A stretch of DNA of 64,000 nucleotides from Caulobacter sp. 73W. Its GTDB lineage: Bacteria > Pseudomonadota > Alphaproteobacteria > Caulobacterales > Caulobacteraceae. The notes beneath the pieces are model-generated. The model saw only the letters and a list, made by a program, of their open reading frames with translations. It searched no databases and was not told where the DNA came from. The translations under genes and the position numbers were made by a program. Position 1 is the stretch's first letter. Every line of letters starts with the position of its first letter. Below, in pieces: positions 53,488-63,154 of the stretch. Location: the NCBI RefSeq assembly GCF_041021955.1, contig NZ_CP158375.1:1798001-1862000 (forward strand). The letters are read 5' to 3'.

Positions 53488-54513
53488 CTATCGAAAGTCG
53501 GAAAGCCACCGATGGAAGGCGGCCATGCGGGTGCGGGCATCCTCTTCGGCGACCTGGGCGTCGTCAGGCGGCGGCCTTGATGGAAGCAGAAGACCCGACC
53601 CGCGGATCTCGCTTGGCGCGTAGCCGAACTGGCGGCGAAAGGCGCGGCTGAAGTGGGCCTCGTTGGCGAAGCCGAAGGCGTCGGCGACATCGGCGATGCG
53701 CCGGCGCTCGGCGGGATCGGCGAGCGCCTGATGCACCGCGGCCAAGCGGCGCGCCTGGATGTAGCGGGCCACGCCTCCATCCTCGTTGAAGAGGGCGTAG
53801 AGGGTGGAGCGTGAGATGCGAAGACGAGCGCAGAGCGTATCGGCCGACAGATCCGGATCGAGCAGCTCGGCTTCGATCAGCCGCCTGGCTTGACGACGAA
53901 GCGTGGCGTGCAGGGGAGCGGCCGCGCGTTCGTTGTTCTCGGCGCTGGGCGCAAGGCAGGCGGCCAAAAGCTGCTGGGTGGCCGCCGCCGCCCGCGGAGC
54001 CTCTTCCGTCGTCATCTGGTCGGCGGCGTCGGCCAAGGAGATCATGTAGTCGCCCAGCAGCCGCCCCAGCGCCCCGTCCACCATGCGCCCGTGAAGGGCG
54101 TCGGCGTTGTTCATCACCGCGTCCATGGCGTCGCGCGCCACGAACAGGCAGACGCAATCCATGGCTGCAGGCGGCCGCACCAGCGCCTGCCCCATGTCCA
54201 TGATCATGATCGGCGTGCGACCCACAGGCCGCCCATCAGCCCCGCGGATGAAGTCGAAGCGGACCACGTAGTAGTCGAGCTGGTCGGCGCGGATTTTCAC
54301 CGGGGTGCGCTCGTATGCGAGGGCGTCCACCCGCGTGCCGCCGACGATCACAGGGCCCAGGTGCGCGCTCAGGGCCTCGCCGGCGAAACGCTTGGGATCG
54401 TCGGGGGTGGCGGCGATATCGAACATTGGGGCGATGGCCGAGCGCCAGGCCTCCAGACGCTCGCGCTCGTCGAAATCGGCGGTCGAGAACCGAAGCAGCG
54501 GGATGGTCGACAA
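53488..54513 (-). CDS. AraC-family transcriptional regulator
   Basis: 341 residues. The N-terminal AraC-binding-like domain (residues ~1-200, starting PLLRFSTADFDERERLEAWR) resembles the FeaR/NahR-type effector region. The C-terminal double HTH spans ~220-310: LSADTLCARLRISRSTLYALF, then RIADVADAFGFANEAHFSRAF and RRQFGYAPSEIRG. It is 73 bases upstream of the start side of the serine hydrolase (same strand, gap 53415-53487), so it may control that gene. Effector unknown. Confidence 0.9.
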   Translation of the reverse strand: MSTIPLLRFSTADFDERERLEAWRSAIAPMFDIAATPDDPKRFAGEALSAHLGPVIVGGTRVDALAYERTPVKIRADQLDYYVVRFDFIRGADGRPVGRTPIMIMDMGQALVRPPAAMDCVCLFVARDAMDAVMNNADALHGRMVDGALGRLLGDYMISLADAADQMTTEEAPRAAAATQQLLAACLAPSAENNERAAAPLHATLRRQARRLIEAELLDPDLSADTLCARLRISRSTLYALFNEDGGVARYIQARRLAAVHQALADPAERRRIADVADAFGFANEAHFSRAFRRQFGYAPSEIRGSGLLLPSRPPPDDAQVAEEDARTRMAAFHRWLSDFR

Positions 54514-54680
54514 GGGCTCGTCTCACTCAACGCGACATTGTCGTCTAACCGCCGCCGCAGGGCCTGTCAGCACCCGATGACCGCCTCATGGACGCAGGGG
54601 CAAATCTTTGGACACCCGGTCAATCCCTTCGCTCCGACCGCGCGCTAGAGCCTCGCGTCAAACCTTTAGGGGAGGTGACT

Positions 54681-57257
54681 GTGGCGTTTCAGGTTTATCG
54701 TGCGGGCCAGTGGCGCGACGTGTTTGAGGGCCTCGGCGGTGTGGCGGCCTGGTCCGTCGGCGGTGGCTCTTACGCGCCTTTTAACCCAAGAGTGGACGGC
54801 CCGCTGACCATCGATTTCGACCCGTGGATTGTCTTCGATGGCGAGACGACCGGAGGGTTTAACGCGCAGCTTTCCAGCGGCCGCACGAGCGCCCTTGTCT
54901 ATAGCCAAGCGAGGGTCACCGGCGCTCAGGCGGTCAAGTTTGACGCACAACTGTTCACCGCCGAAGTCGATTTGGAAGGCGGCCCGCTCGCTGACATCAT
55001 CATCGGCGGCCAGATGGATGATGTCCTGCGAGGGGGCATGGGAGCCGACACCCTCACCGGCGGGGGCGGGGCGGACCGGTTCAGGGGCACGCTGGCGGAG
55101 TTCGCCGGCGACGTGATCACCGACTTCGCTGTTGGCGACATCATCGAAATCTTCGACGCCTCCGGCCAGACGGCCGTGCTTGGCGACGGCAATGTGCTGA
55201 CCATCGGCGGGGTGGACATCACCTTGGACGTCGACGCCGACTATAGCGGCTACGTCCTTCACCAGGGGGATCTCCTCGGCTATCGCACGATCAGCTTCGC
55301 CCCTCCATCTGTCACAATCACGGACGTAGACGCCGACAAGGACGAAGGCGCGGCGGGCCAAACCACCGCCTTTAAGTTCCGCCTTACCCGCGACGGCCCG
55401 CTCGACGGGGCGGCCAGTGTCAAGTGGACGGTCAGCGGCACTGGGCAGCACGCTTCAAGCGACGACGATTTTGTCGCCGTCTCTGGCCTAGCGCAGTTTG
55501 AACCGGGCGAAGAAAGCGTCGAGGTCATTGTCGAGGTGCGCGGAGACGACGACCGCGAGCCGCATGAACAGTTCGTTGTCGAACTCAGCGACCCCACTGG
55601 CGTAGCCCTGGGCGTCAACACCCAGTCCTGGGGCTGGGTGCGCAATGACGATGGCCCCAACCAAAGCGTGTCGATCGACGAGAACGACATGTGGACAAGC
55701 CTGCGCAGCTCGGAAGGCTGGACCGGGGACAGTCACGAGATGTCGGTCCTGTTGCGCCGGTCCGGCGACCTTCGAGGTTCGCTGGAAGTCGATTGGTCTG
55801 TGGGGCCCGGATCAACGGCTGATTCAGCCAACGCCGATGATTTCGAAAACGGCGCCTGGCCCTCCGGGACGGCGATCTTCGAGCCAGGCGAAACGACGGC
55901 CATCGTGCGCTTCTATGTGCGCGGCGATGCGGCGCGCGAAGCGGACGAAAGCTTCAGGTTCACCATCGCACCTGATCCCGCCAAGGCCGATTTCGACGCC
56001 GACAAGTTGAGCATCGAAGGCGAGATCTTCAACGACGACGCCACAACCACGCCCAAGGTCTCGATCCGCGCGGATACGCTGCGCATGGTTGAAGGCGACG
56101 ACGGCGATGAGACGCCGTTCACCTTCACCATCGAGCGCAGCGGTGACGACCTGACCGAATGGAGCGAGGTGCGCTGGCGATTGACGCCCAGCGGCGCCCA
56201 TCCAGCCGACCTCGACGATATGGTTGAGGATCAGGACTACGAAGGCTGGCTCACCTTCGCTCCTGGTCAGACGACGAAAGACATCACCTTGCTCCTGAAG
56301 GGCGACGAAGACGCCGAACGCGACGAGACCTTCAGCATCGTCATCACCGCCAGGGGCGCTGACCTTGAGGTCGACCGGATCAACGGCGTCATCGTGGATG
56401 ACAACTCGCCGCCCGAGCCTGAGCCCGAGCCTGAACCGGAGCCGCAGCCTGAACCAGAACCTCAACCCGAACCTCAACCCGAGCCGCAACCGTCTCTAAC
56501 GACGGAGCGGATCGAAGGCGGATTTGGCGCCGCCGCCGGCCTGCAGCCGGGGTCGATCAAGGGCTCGGCCCCCACCTTCACCCTGCCGGACGGCACAAGC
56601 GTCACCAATCCGGCCTATGAGACGGCCGCCAGGCTGGCGAATCTGATCGCCCGCTTTGAGGCGGGCCTTATCGATAGACCAGCTCTGGTCGACGGCGTCG
56701 TGGAGTTGGCCCGGCCGACCTCGGCGGTGGCCCTCCAGGCCTATCAGTTCTTCACAGGCTCCGCCCCCACTCAGGCGGGCCTGTCCTGGCTGGTGGACAG
56801 CGCGGACAACCCAAACGATCTGACCGACGCGTATTATGCCCGCTTCAACGAGACGAACCGCTACTTGAACTTCGCGGTGAACCTGGGGGTCGAGGGCGAA
56901 GGGGCGAACGCCTTCACCGCCGGCTACGCCGCCCTCGATTTCGCCGGCGCCGTGCGCAAGGCCTACGACATCATTATCGGCGTGGAAGAGGCCCGGGCCG
57001 GCGGCGTCGACATCGACGCGGCGCTGGCCTGGCTGAGCGGGCAACAGGCATATTTCGAAAGCTTCGCCGGCTCGGCCCTGGGCGGTAAGGCGGCCATGGT
57101 CGGCTACCTGATGTTCGCGGGCATGCAGGAGAAGGTCGGCCGCTACTTCGAAGCCGCCCACAACTGGCTGGAAGCCGCCTTCGACGGCGCCGCCCCCTAT
57201 GGCGCGCCGCTGCTCGGCGTCAGTGAGATTAATCGCGCCGATCTGGAGATGGTCTAA
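54681..57257 (+). CDS. Secreted RTX / Calx-beta / DUF4214 protein
   Basis: 858 residues. I use GTG 54681 because GGGGAGGTGACT directly precedes it; the frame is open to 54588. There is no Sec signal. Visible parts: a short N-terminal region, RTX-type calcium repeats (about residues 103-135: GGQMDDVLRGGMGADTLTGG), three Calx-beta repeats (about 212-323, 326-451 and 454-573, each with VEGD/DEG starts and NDD or VDD ends), a Pro-Glu/Gln linker and a C-terminal DUF4214-like segment (about 620-800). This architecture fits a calcium-dependent adhesin or surface protein exported by a type I system. No ABC transporter is adjacent. Confidence 0.8.
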   Translation: MAFQVYRAGQWRDVFEGLGGVAAWSVGGGSYAPFNPRVDGPLTIDFDPWIVFDGETTGGFNAQLSSGRTSALVYSQARVTGAQAVKFDAQLFTAEVDLEGGPLADIIIGGQMDDVLRGGMGADTLTGGGGADRFRGTLAEFAGDVITDFAVGDIIEIFDASGQTAVLGDGNVLTIGGVDITLDVDADYSGYVLHQGDLLGYRTISFAPPSVTITDVDADKDEGAAGQTTAFKFRLTRDGPLDGAASVKWTVSGTGQHASSDDDFVAVSGLAQFEPGEESVEVIVEVRGDDDREPHEQFVVELSDPTGVALGVNTQSWGWVRNDDGPNQSVSIDENDMWTSLRSSEGWTGDSHEMSVLLRRSGDLRGSLEVDWSVGPGSTADSANADDFENGAWPSGTAIFEPGETTAIVRFYVRGDAAREADESFRFTIAPDPAKADFDADKLSIEGEIFNDDATTTPKVSIRADTLRMVEGDDGDETPFTFTIERSGDDLTEWSEVRWRLTPSGAHPADLDDMVEDQDYEGWLTFAPGQTTKDITLLLKGDEDAERDETFSIVITARGADLEVDRINGVIVDDNSPPEPEPEPEPEPQPEPEPQPEPQPEPQPSLTTERIEGGFGAAAGLQPGSIKGSAPTFTLPDGTSVTNPAYETAARLANLIARFEAGLIDRPALVDGVVELARPTSAVALQAYQFFTGSAPTQAGLSWLVDSADNPNDLTDAYYARFNETNRYLNFAVNLGVEGEGANAFTAGYAALDFAGAVRKAYDIIIGVEEARAGGVDIDAALAWLSGQQAYFESFAGSALGGKAAMVGYLMFAGMQEKVGRYFEAAHNWLEAAFDGAAPYGAPLLGVSEINRADLEMV
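56412..56492 (+). repeat. Pro-Glu/Pro-Gln dipeptide-repeat linker
   Basis: 27 codons alternate Pro with Glu or Gln between the last Calx-beta repeat and the DUF4214 region. The DNA is a near-tandem array of 6-base units (such as GAGCCT, CAACCC), prone to slippage and thus to length variation between strains. Confidence 0.85.
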
Positions 57258-57261
57258 GGCC

Positions 57262-57384
57262 GTGCGGCGGGCCGTCCAATTTTGGTCCGGCCTGCTTTGC
57301 CGTCATCTGTGGCGGCCCAGTCTTTCCTGGCCGGGAATCAGCGTCTGCCGCCGATGCGGCAGGCGCGTGCGCAAGGAAGTTTGA
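57262..57384 (+). CDS. Possible 40-residue protein with a Cys pair
   Basis: A GTG five bases after the RTX-gene stop opens a frame ending in TGA. The product is basic, with CRHLWRPSLSWPG followed by ISVCRRCGRRVRKEV, so one His and three Cys could bind zinc. No good ribosome site. It ends 10 bases before the convergent histidine kinase. Doubtful without conservation data. Confidence 0.3.
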   Translation: MRRAVQFWSGLLCRHLWRPSLSWPGISVCRRCGRRVRKEV

Positions 57385-57394
57385 GGGGCCGGCG

Positions 57395-59788
57395 TCAGCG
57401 AGGGCGCCAGTTCACCCTCGCCCGCGCCAGGGTCTCCGCCAATTCGTCCAGCGAATAGGGCTTGCGCAAAAGCGCGTAACCGCGCGTCCCCTCCTGGGCC
57501 AGGACGTGGCTGTAGCCGCTGGTCAGGACCACCGGCAGATGGGGGTATAGGCGCAAGATCTCGTCGGCCAGATCCATGCCCGAACGCCCCGGCATGACCA
57601 CGTCCGTGAAGACCAGATCGAACTGACCAGGATCCCGGGCCAGTTCGGCCAGCGCCGCCTCCGCGTCGGTCGCCCAGATGACGCCGTGGCCCAGTTCCGC
57701 CAGGGCGTGGCGGGCGAAGTCGCCCACCTCCCGATTGTCCTCGACCAGAAGGATGCAACGGCCCGCCTCCAGCGCCCGCGCTTCAGAGCGCGCCTCCACG
57801 GGCCGCGAGACCGCTTCCGAGGTCAGCGGCAGATAGAGCGTGAAGGTCGATCCGAAGCCTGGCGCGCTTTGCACCTCCACCTCGCCCGACGACTGCTTGG
57901 CGAAACCAAACACCTGGCTGAGACCAAGTCCGGTTCCCTGGCCCACGCCCTTGGTGGTGAAGAACGGCTCGAAGATGTGGTCGATCTTGTCGGCGGCGAT
58001 GCCGACGCCGGTGTCGGTGATGCTGATGGCGACAAAGTCCCCGCGCACGGCCTCTTGGTCTCGCACGGGGGGAAGTCGATCAACGACGCGCACCTCGATC
58101 TTGAGCACCCCCTCGCCGGCCATGGCGTCACGGGCGTTGACCGCCATGTTGACGATGGCGGTGTCGAACTGCGTCGGATCCGCGGTGACGAGGCAGGGCT
58201 GCTCTGGCCGCGCGTAGCGTAGGTCGATCCGGCTGCCGAGCAGGGTGTTCAGCATGCCTGAAAGAGCGGCGATGCTGGCGCTGGCGTCGAACACCTGCGG
58301 CTGCAAGGTCTGCCGCCTCGCGAAGGCCAGAAGTTGACTGGTCAGGTTGCTCGCCCGGTCGGCGGCCTCGGCGATGGCCCCGATATAGCGCTCGCGACGC
58401 TCTTCGCTGAGGGCGGGTCGGCGCAGCAGATCGACCGTGCCGCGAATGACGGTGAGCAGGTTGTTGAAGTCGTGCGCCACCCCGCCGGTCAGCTTGCCCA
58501 GCGCCTCAACCTTCTGGGACTGGCGAAGGGCCTCTTCGGCGGCGCGCAGGGCTTCGGACGCTTCCCGTTCGGCGGTGACGTCGCGCCCGATGGCGAAGAT
58601 TTCTCCATCGCCGGGCCCCGCCACCCACGAGATCCAGCGATATCCGCCGTCCTTGTGCCGAAAGCGCAGCAGGGAGGCCGGCAGCTCGGCCACCTGCGCG
58701 ATCGCCAGGGCCTGCGCCGTTCGCTGCAGATCCTCCGGAGCGACAAGATCATTGGCGGACATCCCCACGATCTCCTCGGCCTCAAAGCCGAGCACCGACT
58801 TCCAGGCCGGATTGGCGCGCTGGTAGACGCCAAGAGTGTCGGCGACCACCAGCAGGTCGGGCGTGTTGCTCCAGAACTGTTCGATCTGGTTGGTGAGATC
58901 GGACGCCTCGTTACGAAGCCGCCGCTCGACCCCCATGCGCTCGCTCTGATCGCGCATGGCGCCGACCATCCGAACCGGCCGCCCCTCGGCGTCACGGATG
59001 ACGAAACCCCGATCGCGCACGTCGGCATAGGAGCCGTCGCCGCGCAGGAAGCGGTAGTCGGCCGCCCAGTCGACCGCGTCGCCATCGATCACCGCGTGAA
59101 TGCTGGCGTCGATACGCGCCCGGTCCTCGGGATGGATATGGTCGATCCACCAGCCGCCAGCGGTTCCGACGTTGGACAGCGCATGTCCGTAGGCGCGTTC
59201 GATCGCCTCGTTCCAGGTGACCTGATCGCGTTGCAGATCCCAGTCCCAGATGGCGTCGTTCGTGGCGCGATTGGCCATTTGCAGGCGCTGCTCGGTCTCG
59301 CGCAGCCGCGCCTCGGCCAGCACTTGGTCGGTCGTCTCGGTGGCCGCGCAATAGAAGCCCTGGATCCTGCCCTCATCGTCCCGCAGGGGAGTCCAGGAGA
59401 AGGTGAAGTAGCCAAGCGGCCGATCAGGCCTGCCGCCCACCGCGATCGGCAGATTCACGAAATGCTGGGCCTCGCCGCGCTGAATGGCGGCGATCACCGG
59501 CGCGAACTGATCCCAGATCTCCGCCCACAAGGTTCGGTAGGGTTGGCCCATCCCCGCCGGATGCTTGAGGCCAAGGATCGGGATGTAGCCGTCGTTGTAG
59601 AGCGAGATGAGCTGCGGGCCCCAGGCGATGTATACCGGCTGAGCGGATCCCAGCATGAGGCTGACGGCGGTCTGCAGGGTCTTGGGCCAGGTCAGCGGAT
59701 CGCCCAGCGGGGTCGCACGCCAGTCGTGACCGCGGATCTGCGCGCCCGTCTCGCCCCCGCCCGAAAGGAAGACCAGAGGCTGGCTCAT
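57395..59788 (-). CDS. Hybrid sensor histidine kinase (PAS-PAS-HisKA-HATPase-REC)
   Basis: 797 residues after AGGAG. No transmembrane segment, so a cytoplasmic sensor. An N-terminal PAS-like sensor (~25-160), a PAS/PAC (~170-285) and a second PAS (~300-410) precede HisKA with the phospho-accepting His439 (GGVAHDFNNLL). HATPase_c motifs follow: NARDAM, DTGVGI, GTGLGL. A C-terminal receiver (~678-790) has Asp729 in FTDVVMPG. The receiver plus HDFNN type is common in soil bacteria. The output partner is not evident: no response regulator with an effector domain lies beside it. Confidence 0.93.
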   Translation of the reverse strand: MSQPLVFLSGGGETGAQIRGHDWRATPLGDPLTWPKTLQTAVSLMLGSAQPVYIAWGPQLISLYNDGYIPILGLKHPAGMGQPYRTLWAEIWDQFAPVIAAIQRGEAQHFVNLPIAVGGRPDRPLGYFTFSWTPLRDDEGRIQGFYCAATETTDQVLAEARLRETEQRLQMANRATNDAIWDWDLQRDQVTWNEAIERAYGHALSNVGTAGGWWIDHIHPEDRARIDASIHAVIDGDAVDWAADYRFLRGDGSYADVRDRGFVIRDAEGRPVRMVGAMRDQSERMGVERRLRNEASDLTNQIEQFWSNTPDLLVVADTLGVYQRANPAWKSVLGFEAEEIVGMSANDLVAPEDLQRTAQALAIAQVAELPASLLRFRHKDGGYRWISWVAGPGDGEIFAIGRDVTAEREASEALRAAEEALRQSQKVEALGKLTGGVAHDFNNLLTVIRGTVDLLRRPALSEERRERYIGAIAEAADRASNLTSQLLAFARRQTLQPQVFDASASIAALSGMLNTLLGSRIDLRYARPEQPCLVTADPTQFDTAIVNMAVNARDAMAGEGVLKIEVRVVDRLPPVRDQEAVRGDFVAISITDTGVGIAADKIDHIFEPFFTTKGVGQGTGLGLSQVFGFAKQSSGEVEVQSAPGFGSTFTLYLPLTSEAVSRPVEARSEARALEAGRCILLVEDNREVGDFARHALAELGHGVIWATDAEAALAELARDPGQFDLVFTDVVMPGRSGMDLADEILRLYPHLPVVLTSGYSHVLAQEGTRGYALLRKPYSLDELAETLARARVNWRPR

Positions 59789-60047
59789 CCAGGCTGCTCC
59801 TGTCGTCCCGCCTCGCTTCGATAGGTCAATGAAACCTCACCCACGCGCCGCACGGCTGTCGCACGCGCGACCCTCCCCGAAGCGCAGATAACGAGCTGAG
59901 CCGCAAGGTCGTTCCCTAGGGCGACGCAGATGCGGCTGTGTCGTCACTGCGCCCTATCGGACACAGTTTCCATCGCGGCTTCCATGGCGGCGCAGAATCT
60001 TCGTCCAGCCGTGCATCCGATGGTCTAGCTCGGGCATTGCCTCTTGA

Positions 60048-62777
60048 ATGTTTGCAATCTTGGCCGCCTCGCTGGTCGGCGCTTGCCTCATGCCGTTGCT
60101 CGCGCGCGTCATGGGCCGGGGCGCCGGGCTGATCATCGCGCTGCTGCCCGCTGGACTTCTCGCCGCCTTCGTCACGATGGCGCCGATCGTCGAGCGCGGC
60201 TGGGTGTTGGGTCAGGGCCGCCAGTGGGCCCCGATGCTGGGCCTGGACTTCACGCTCCGCCTCGACGGATTCTCGTTCCTCTTCTGCCTGCTCGTCACGG
60301 GCATCGGCGCGCTCGTCATCATCTATGCCGAGGGCTACCTCACCAACAAGACACGGGCCGAGCGCAGCCGTTTCTACACGCTGATCCTGCTGTTCCTCAC
60401 CGCCATGCTCGGCACGGTCCTGGCCGAGAGCCTGCTGGTGCTGCTGCTGTTTTGGGAAGCGACCAGCATCCTGTCGTTCCTGCTGGTCGGCTTCGACAGC
60501 AAGAGCCCGCGCTCACGCCGGGCGGCGTTGATGGCCCTGCAGGTCACAGCCTTCGGCGGACTGATGCTGCTGGCCGCGGTTTTGATGATCGGCCAGGTGC
60601 TGGGCTCCTACTCTATGGCCCAGGCGATCAGCCAGGCGCCGCGACTGGCCGCCAGCCCCTACGGCCACGCCATCGTCGCCTGCCTCCTGATCGCCGCCTT
60701 CACCAAGTCGGCGCAGTTTCCGTTCCACTTCTGGCTGCCCAACGCCATGCAGGCGCCGACGCCGGCTTCGGCCTACCTGCACTCGGCGACGATGGTGAAG
60801 CTGGGCATCTACCTGCTCGCCCGCTTCGAGCCGGTGTTCGCCTCGGTCGAGTGGGGCCGCCCCACGGTGATCACGGTGGCCTGCGTGACCATGGTCGTGG
60901 CCGCGCTCCAGGCCTTGCGGGCGGAGAACTTCAAGTCGGCCCTGGCCTATTCGACCATCGCCTCGCTTGGCATCCTCACCCTGCTGGTGGGCCTTGACGG
61001 CCCGGCCGCGACGGTGGCCATGGTCGGCTTCCTTTTGGCCCACGCGCTCTACAAGGCGGCCCTGTTCTTCTGCGCCGGGTCCGTCCTGCACGCCACCGGA
61101 CACCACAACCTGCGAACCCTCGGGGGCCTGGCGCGCTTTTTGCCGCTCACCGCCCTGGCCTGTGTCGGCGCCAGCCTGTCCATGGCCGGCATTCCCCCGT
61201 TCATCGGCTTCATCTCCAAGGAGTTCCTGTTCGAGGCGCAACTGCAAAGCAGCTGGGAGCTGGCCCCGCTGGCCATCGCCGTCCTGGTCAACGCCGCCAT
61301 GGTCGGGGTGGCCGGGGTCATCACCCTTCGCCCCTTCTTCCTGGGCAAGGGCAAGGTCACGAAGGTCGACCATGGCGAGACCTTCTGGCTGGTGACCCCG
61401 CCCCTGCTCCTGGCCTTGGCCGGTCTGGTCATCAGCCTGGAGCCCGACTGGATCACGCGCACCGCCCTTCGCCCCGCCGTCGCCGCCGTCTATGGCAAGG
61501 CGGTGGAGGTGGACATCGCGGTGTGGCACGGGGTCACGCCCATGCTGCTGCTCAGCGGGGTGGTGGTCACCATCGGCGCGCTGATCGTGCGCTTTTGGAC
61601 CCCGATCCACGAGCGCCTGCGCGGCATGGAGCGGTTCGACAACCTCGCCATCGAGCGCCTCTGGGAGGGCGGGCTGCGGCGGCTGGTGCTCGGCTCGCGG
61701 ACCCTGACCGAATGGATCCAGCACGGCGACCTGCGGCGCTATCTGGTCGGGGTGATCGGCGGCGTCGCGGCGCTGATCGTCTGGTCCGTCGTCGGCGCGG
61801 GAAAGACCCCGCAGCTTCCGCTGCTTGGCGATCTTCGCCCCGCGCCGATCGTGGCCGCCCTGGTCGGTCTGGCCGGCGCGGTCGCCGCCACCCGCGCCAA
61901 GTCCGTCCTGGCCTCGATGATCGCCACCGGCCTGACGGGCTTTGCGGTCGCCATCACCTTTATGACCAACGGCGCCCCGGACCTGGCGCTTACCCAGTTC
62001 ACGGTCGAGACCCTGATCGTCGTCCTGCTCACCGCCCTGCTCCTGGCGGTGCCCCTGGCCAATCCGCCGACACGCAGCCGCCGCATGCAGCTGACCGACG
62101 CAGGCTTGGCGTCGGTGATCGCCCTGCTGCTCTTCCTGGCCGTGCTCGACATGACCGCCCGCCCGCACGTCTCGCCGGCCAGCGATTTCTTCGGCCGCAT
62201 GAGCTATGTCGCCGCCTACGGCCACAACGTCGTCAACGTCATCCTAGTCGACTTCCGGGCCTTCGACACCCTGGGCGAGACTACCGTGATCGCGGTGGCG
62301 GCGATCCTGGCGCGGGCCCTGCTGATGAGCCGCGGCGGCGACGCGCCGCAGAGCGCGCCCCAGCCCGTCCACTTCTCGTTCCAGGTCGCGGGCCGGATGC
62401 TGGGGTGGCTGCTGCTTATCGCCTCGCTGGTCATCCTGTGGCGAGGGCATGACCGGCCGGGCGGCGGCTTCGTCGGCGGTCTGGTGGCGGCGCTGTCCTT
62501 CGCCCTGGTCGCCCTGGCCTATGGCGTCGATCGCGCCGAGCGGGCCCTGCGCGTCGATCCCCTCACCCTCGTGGGCATCGGCCTTTTGTGCACCCTCCTA
62601 AGCGGCCTGCCCGGCATGTTCGCCGGCGAGCCGTTCCTGACCCATCTGTGGTGGGAGCCCGGCGGCTGGCTGCCCAAGTTGGGCACCACCATGGTGTTCG
62701 ACCTGGGCGTCTATCTCGTTGTGCTGGGCGCGGTGCTGGCCTTCCTGTTTGGACTGCAGCGGGAGGCGGCGCGATGA
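60048..62777 (+). CDS. mrpA: Monovalent cation/H+ antiporter subunit A with fused MrpB domain
   Basis: 909-residue integral membrane protein. The N-terminal two thirds are NuoL/ND5-like: LRLDGFSFLFCLLVTGIGALVIIYA, LLLFWEATSILSFLLVGFD, PFHFWLPNAMQAPTPASAYLHSATMVK split over two segments. Then come an MrpA-type DUF4040 region (GFAVAITFMTNGAPDLALTQF) and a C-terminal MnhB-like domain (HDRPGGGFVGGLVAALSFAL). The A and B subunits are thus fused. The stop overlaps mrpC as ATGA. The Mrp complex exchanges Na+ or K+ for protons and supports pH and salt tolerance. Start chosen at ATG 60048; its ribosome site is weak. Confidence 0.93.
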   Translation: MFAILAASLVGACLMPLLARVMGRGAGLIIALLPAGLLAAFVTMAPIVERGWVLGQGRQWAPMLGLDFTLRLDGFSFLFCLLVTGIGALVIIYAEGYLTNKTRAERSRFYTLILLFLTAMLGTVLAESLLVLLLFWEATSILSFLLVGFDSKSPRSRRAALMALQVTAFGGLMLLAAVLMIGQVLGSYSMAQAISQAPRLAASPYGHAIVACLLIAAFTKSAQFPFHFWLPNAMQAPTPASAYLHSATMVKLGIYLLARFEPVFASVEWGRPTVITVACVTMVVAALQALRAENFKSALAYSTIASLGILTLLVGLDGPAATVAMVGFLLAHALYKAALFFCAGSVLHATGHHNLRTLGGLARFLPLTALACVGASLSMAGIPPFIGFISKEFLFEAQLQSSWELAPLAIAVLVNAAMVGVAGVITLRPFFLGKGKVTKVDHGETFWLVTPPLLLALAGLVISLEPDWITRTALRPAVAAVYGKAVEVDIAVWHGVTPMLLLSGVVVTIGALIVRFWTPIHERLRGMERFDNLAIERLWEGGLRRLVLGSRTLTEWIQHGDLRRYLVGVIGGVAALIVWSVVGAGKTPQLPLLGDLRPAPIVAALVGLAGAVAATRAKSVLASMIATGLTGFAVAITFMTNGAPDLALTQFTVETLIVVLLTALLLAVPLANPPTRSRRMQLTDAGLASVIALLLFLAVLDMTARPHVSPASDFFGRMSYVAAYGHNVVNVILVDFRAFDTLGETTVIAVAAILARALLMSRGGDAPQSAPQPVHFSFQVAGRMLGWLLLIASLVILWRGHDRPGGGFVGGLVAALSFALVALAYGVDRAERALRVDPLTLVGIGLLCTLLSGLPGMFAGEPFLTHLWWEPGGWLPKLGTTMVFDLGVYLVVLGAVLAFLFGLQREAAR

Positions 62778-63154
62778 CGTGGCTCTACGCCCTGGTCGGC
62801 TCGGCCATAATCGGCTGCGCGATCTTCATGATCCTCTCGCGCAACCTGGTGCGCATGCTGCTGGGCCTGTCCCTGCTGGCGACCGGGACCAACCTTCTGC
62901 TGTTCACCGCCGGCCGCATCGAAAGCCCGCAGCCGCCGATCATTGCGCCCGGCGCCCGCGTGTTGGGGGAGACCGCCGACCCGATCATCCAGGCCCTGAT
63001 CCTTACCGCCATCGTCATCGGCTTCGCCCTGACCGTCATGCTCGGGGTCCTGGTCCTGCGCGCCTGGCGCACCCAGGCCAGCGTCGACGCCCGCCAGACC
63101 GGGGTGGCAGAGACCAAGGGCTCTCCGCGTTCGAGGGAGGCGGCCGATGGGTGA
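62774..63154 (+). CDS. mrpC: Mrp antiporter subunit C (NuoK-like)
   Basis: 126 residues from ATG 62774, which overlaps the MrpA stop (ATGA). Three hydrophobic helices as in MnhC/NuoK: IIGCAIFMILSRNLVRMLLG, LLATGTNLLLFTAG and DPIIQALILTAIVIGFALTV. The conserved DPxxQALxLTAIVI segment is diagnostic. The basic tail overlaps the mrpD start by 8 bases. Confidence 0.92.
   Translation: MTWLYALVGSAIIGCAIFMILSRNLVRMLLGLSLLATGTNLLLFTAGRIESPQPPIIAPGARVLGETADPIIQALILTAIVIGFALTVMLGVLVLRAWRTQASVDARQTGVAETKGSPRSREAADG

Noticed and set aside
60513..62225. 570-codon minus-strand frame opposite mrpA
   Set aside because: Composition (Gly, Asp, Gln, His, Arg) is that of the reverse strand of a membrane-protein gene; no initiation signals.
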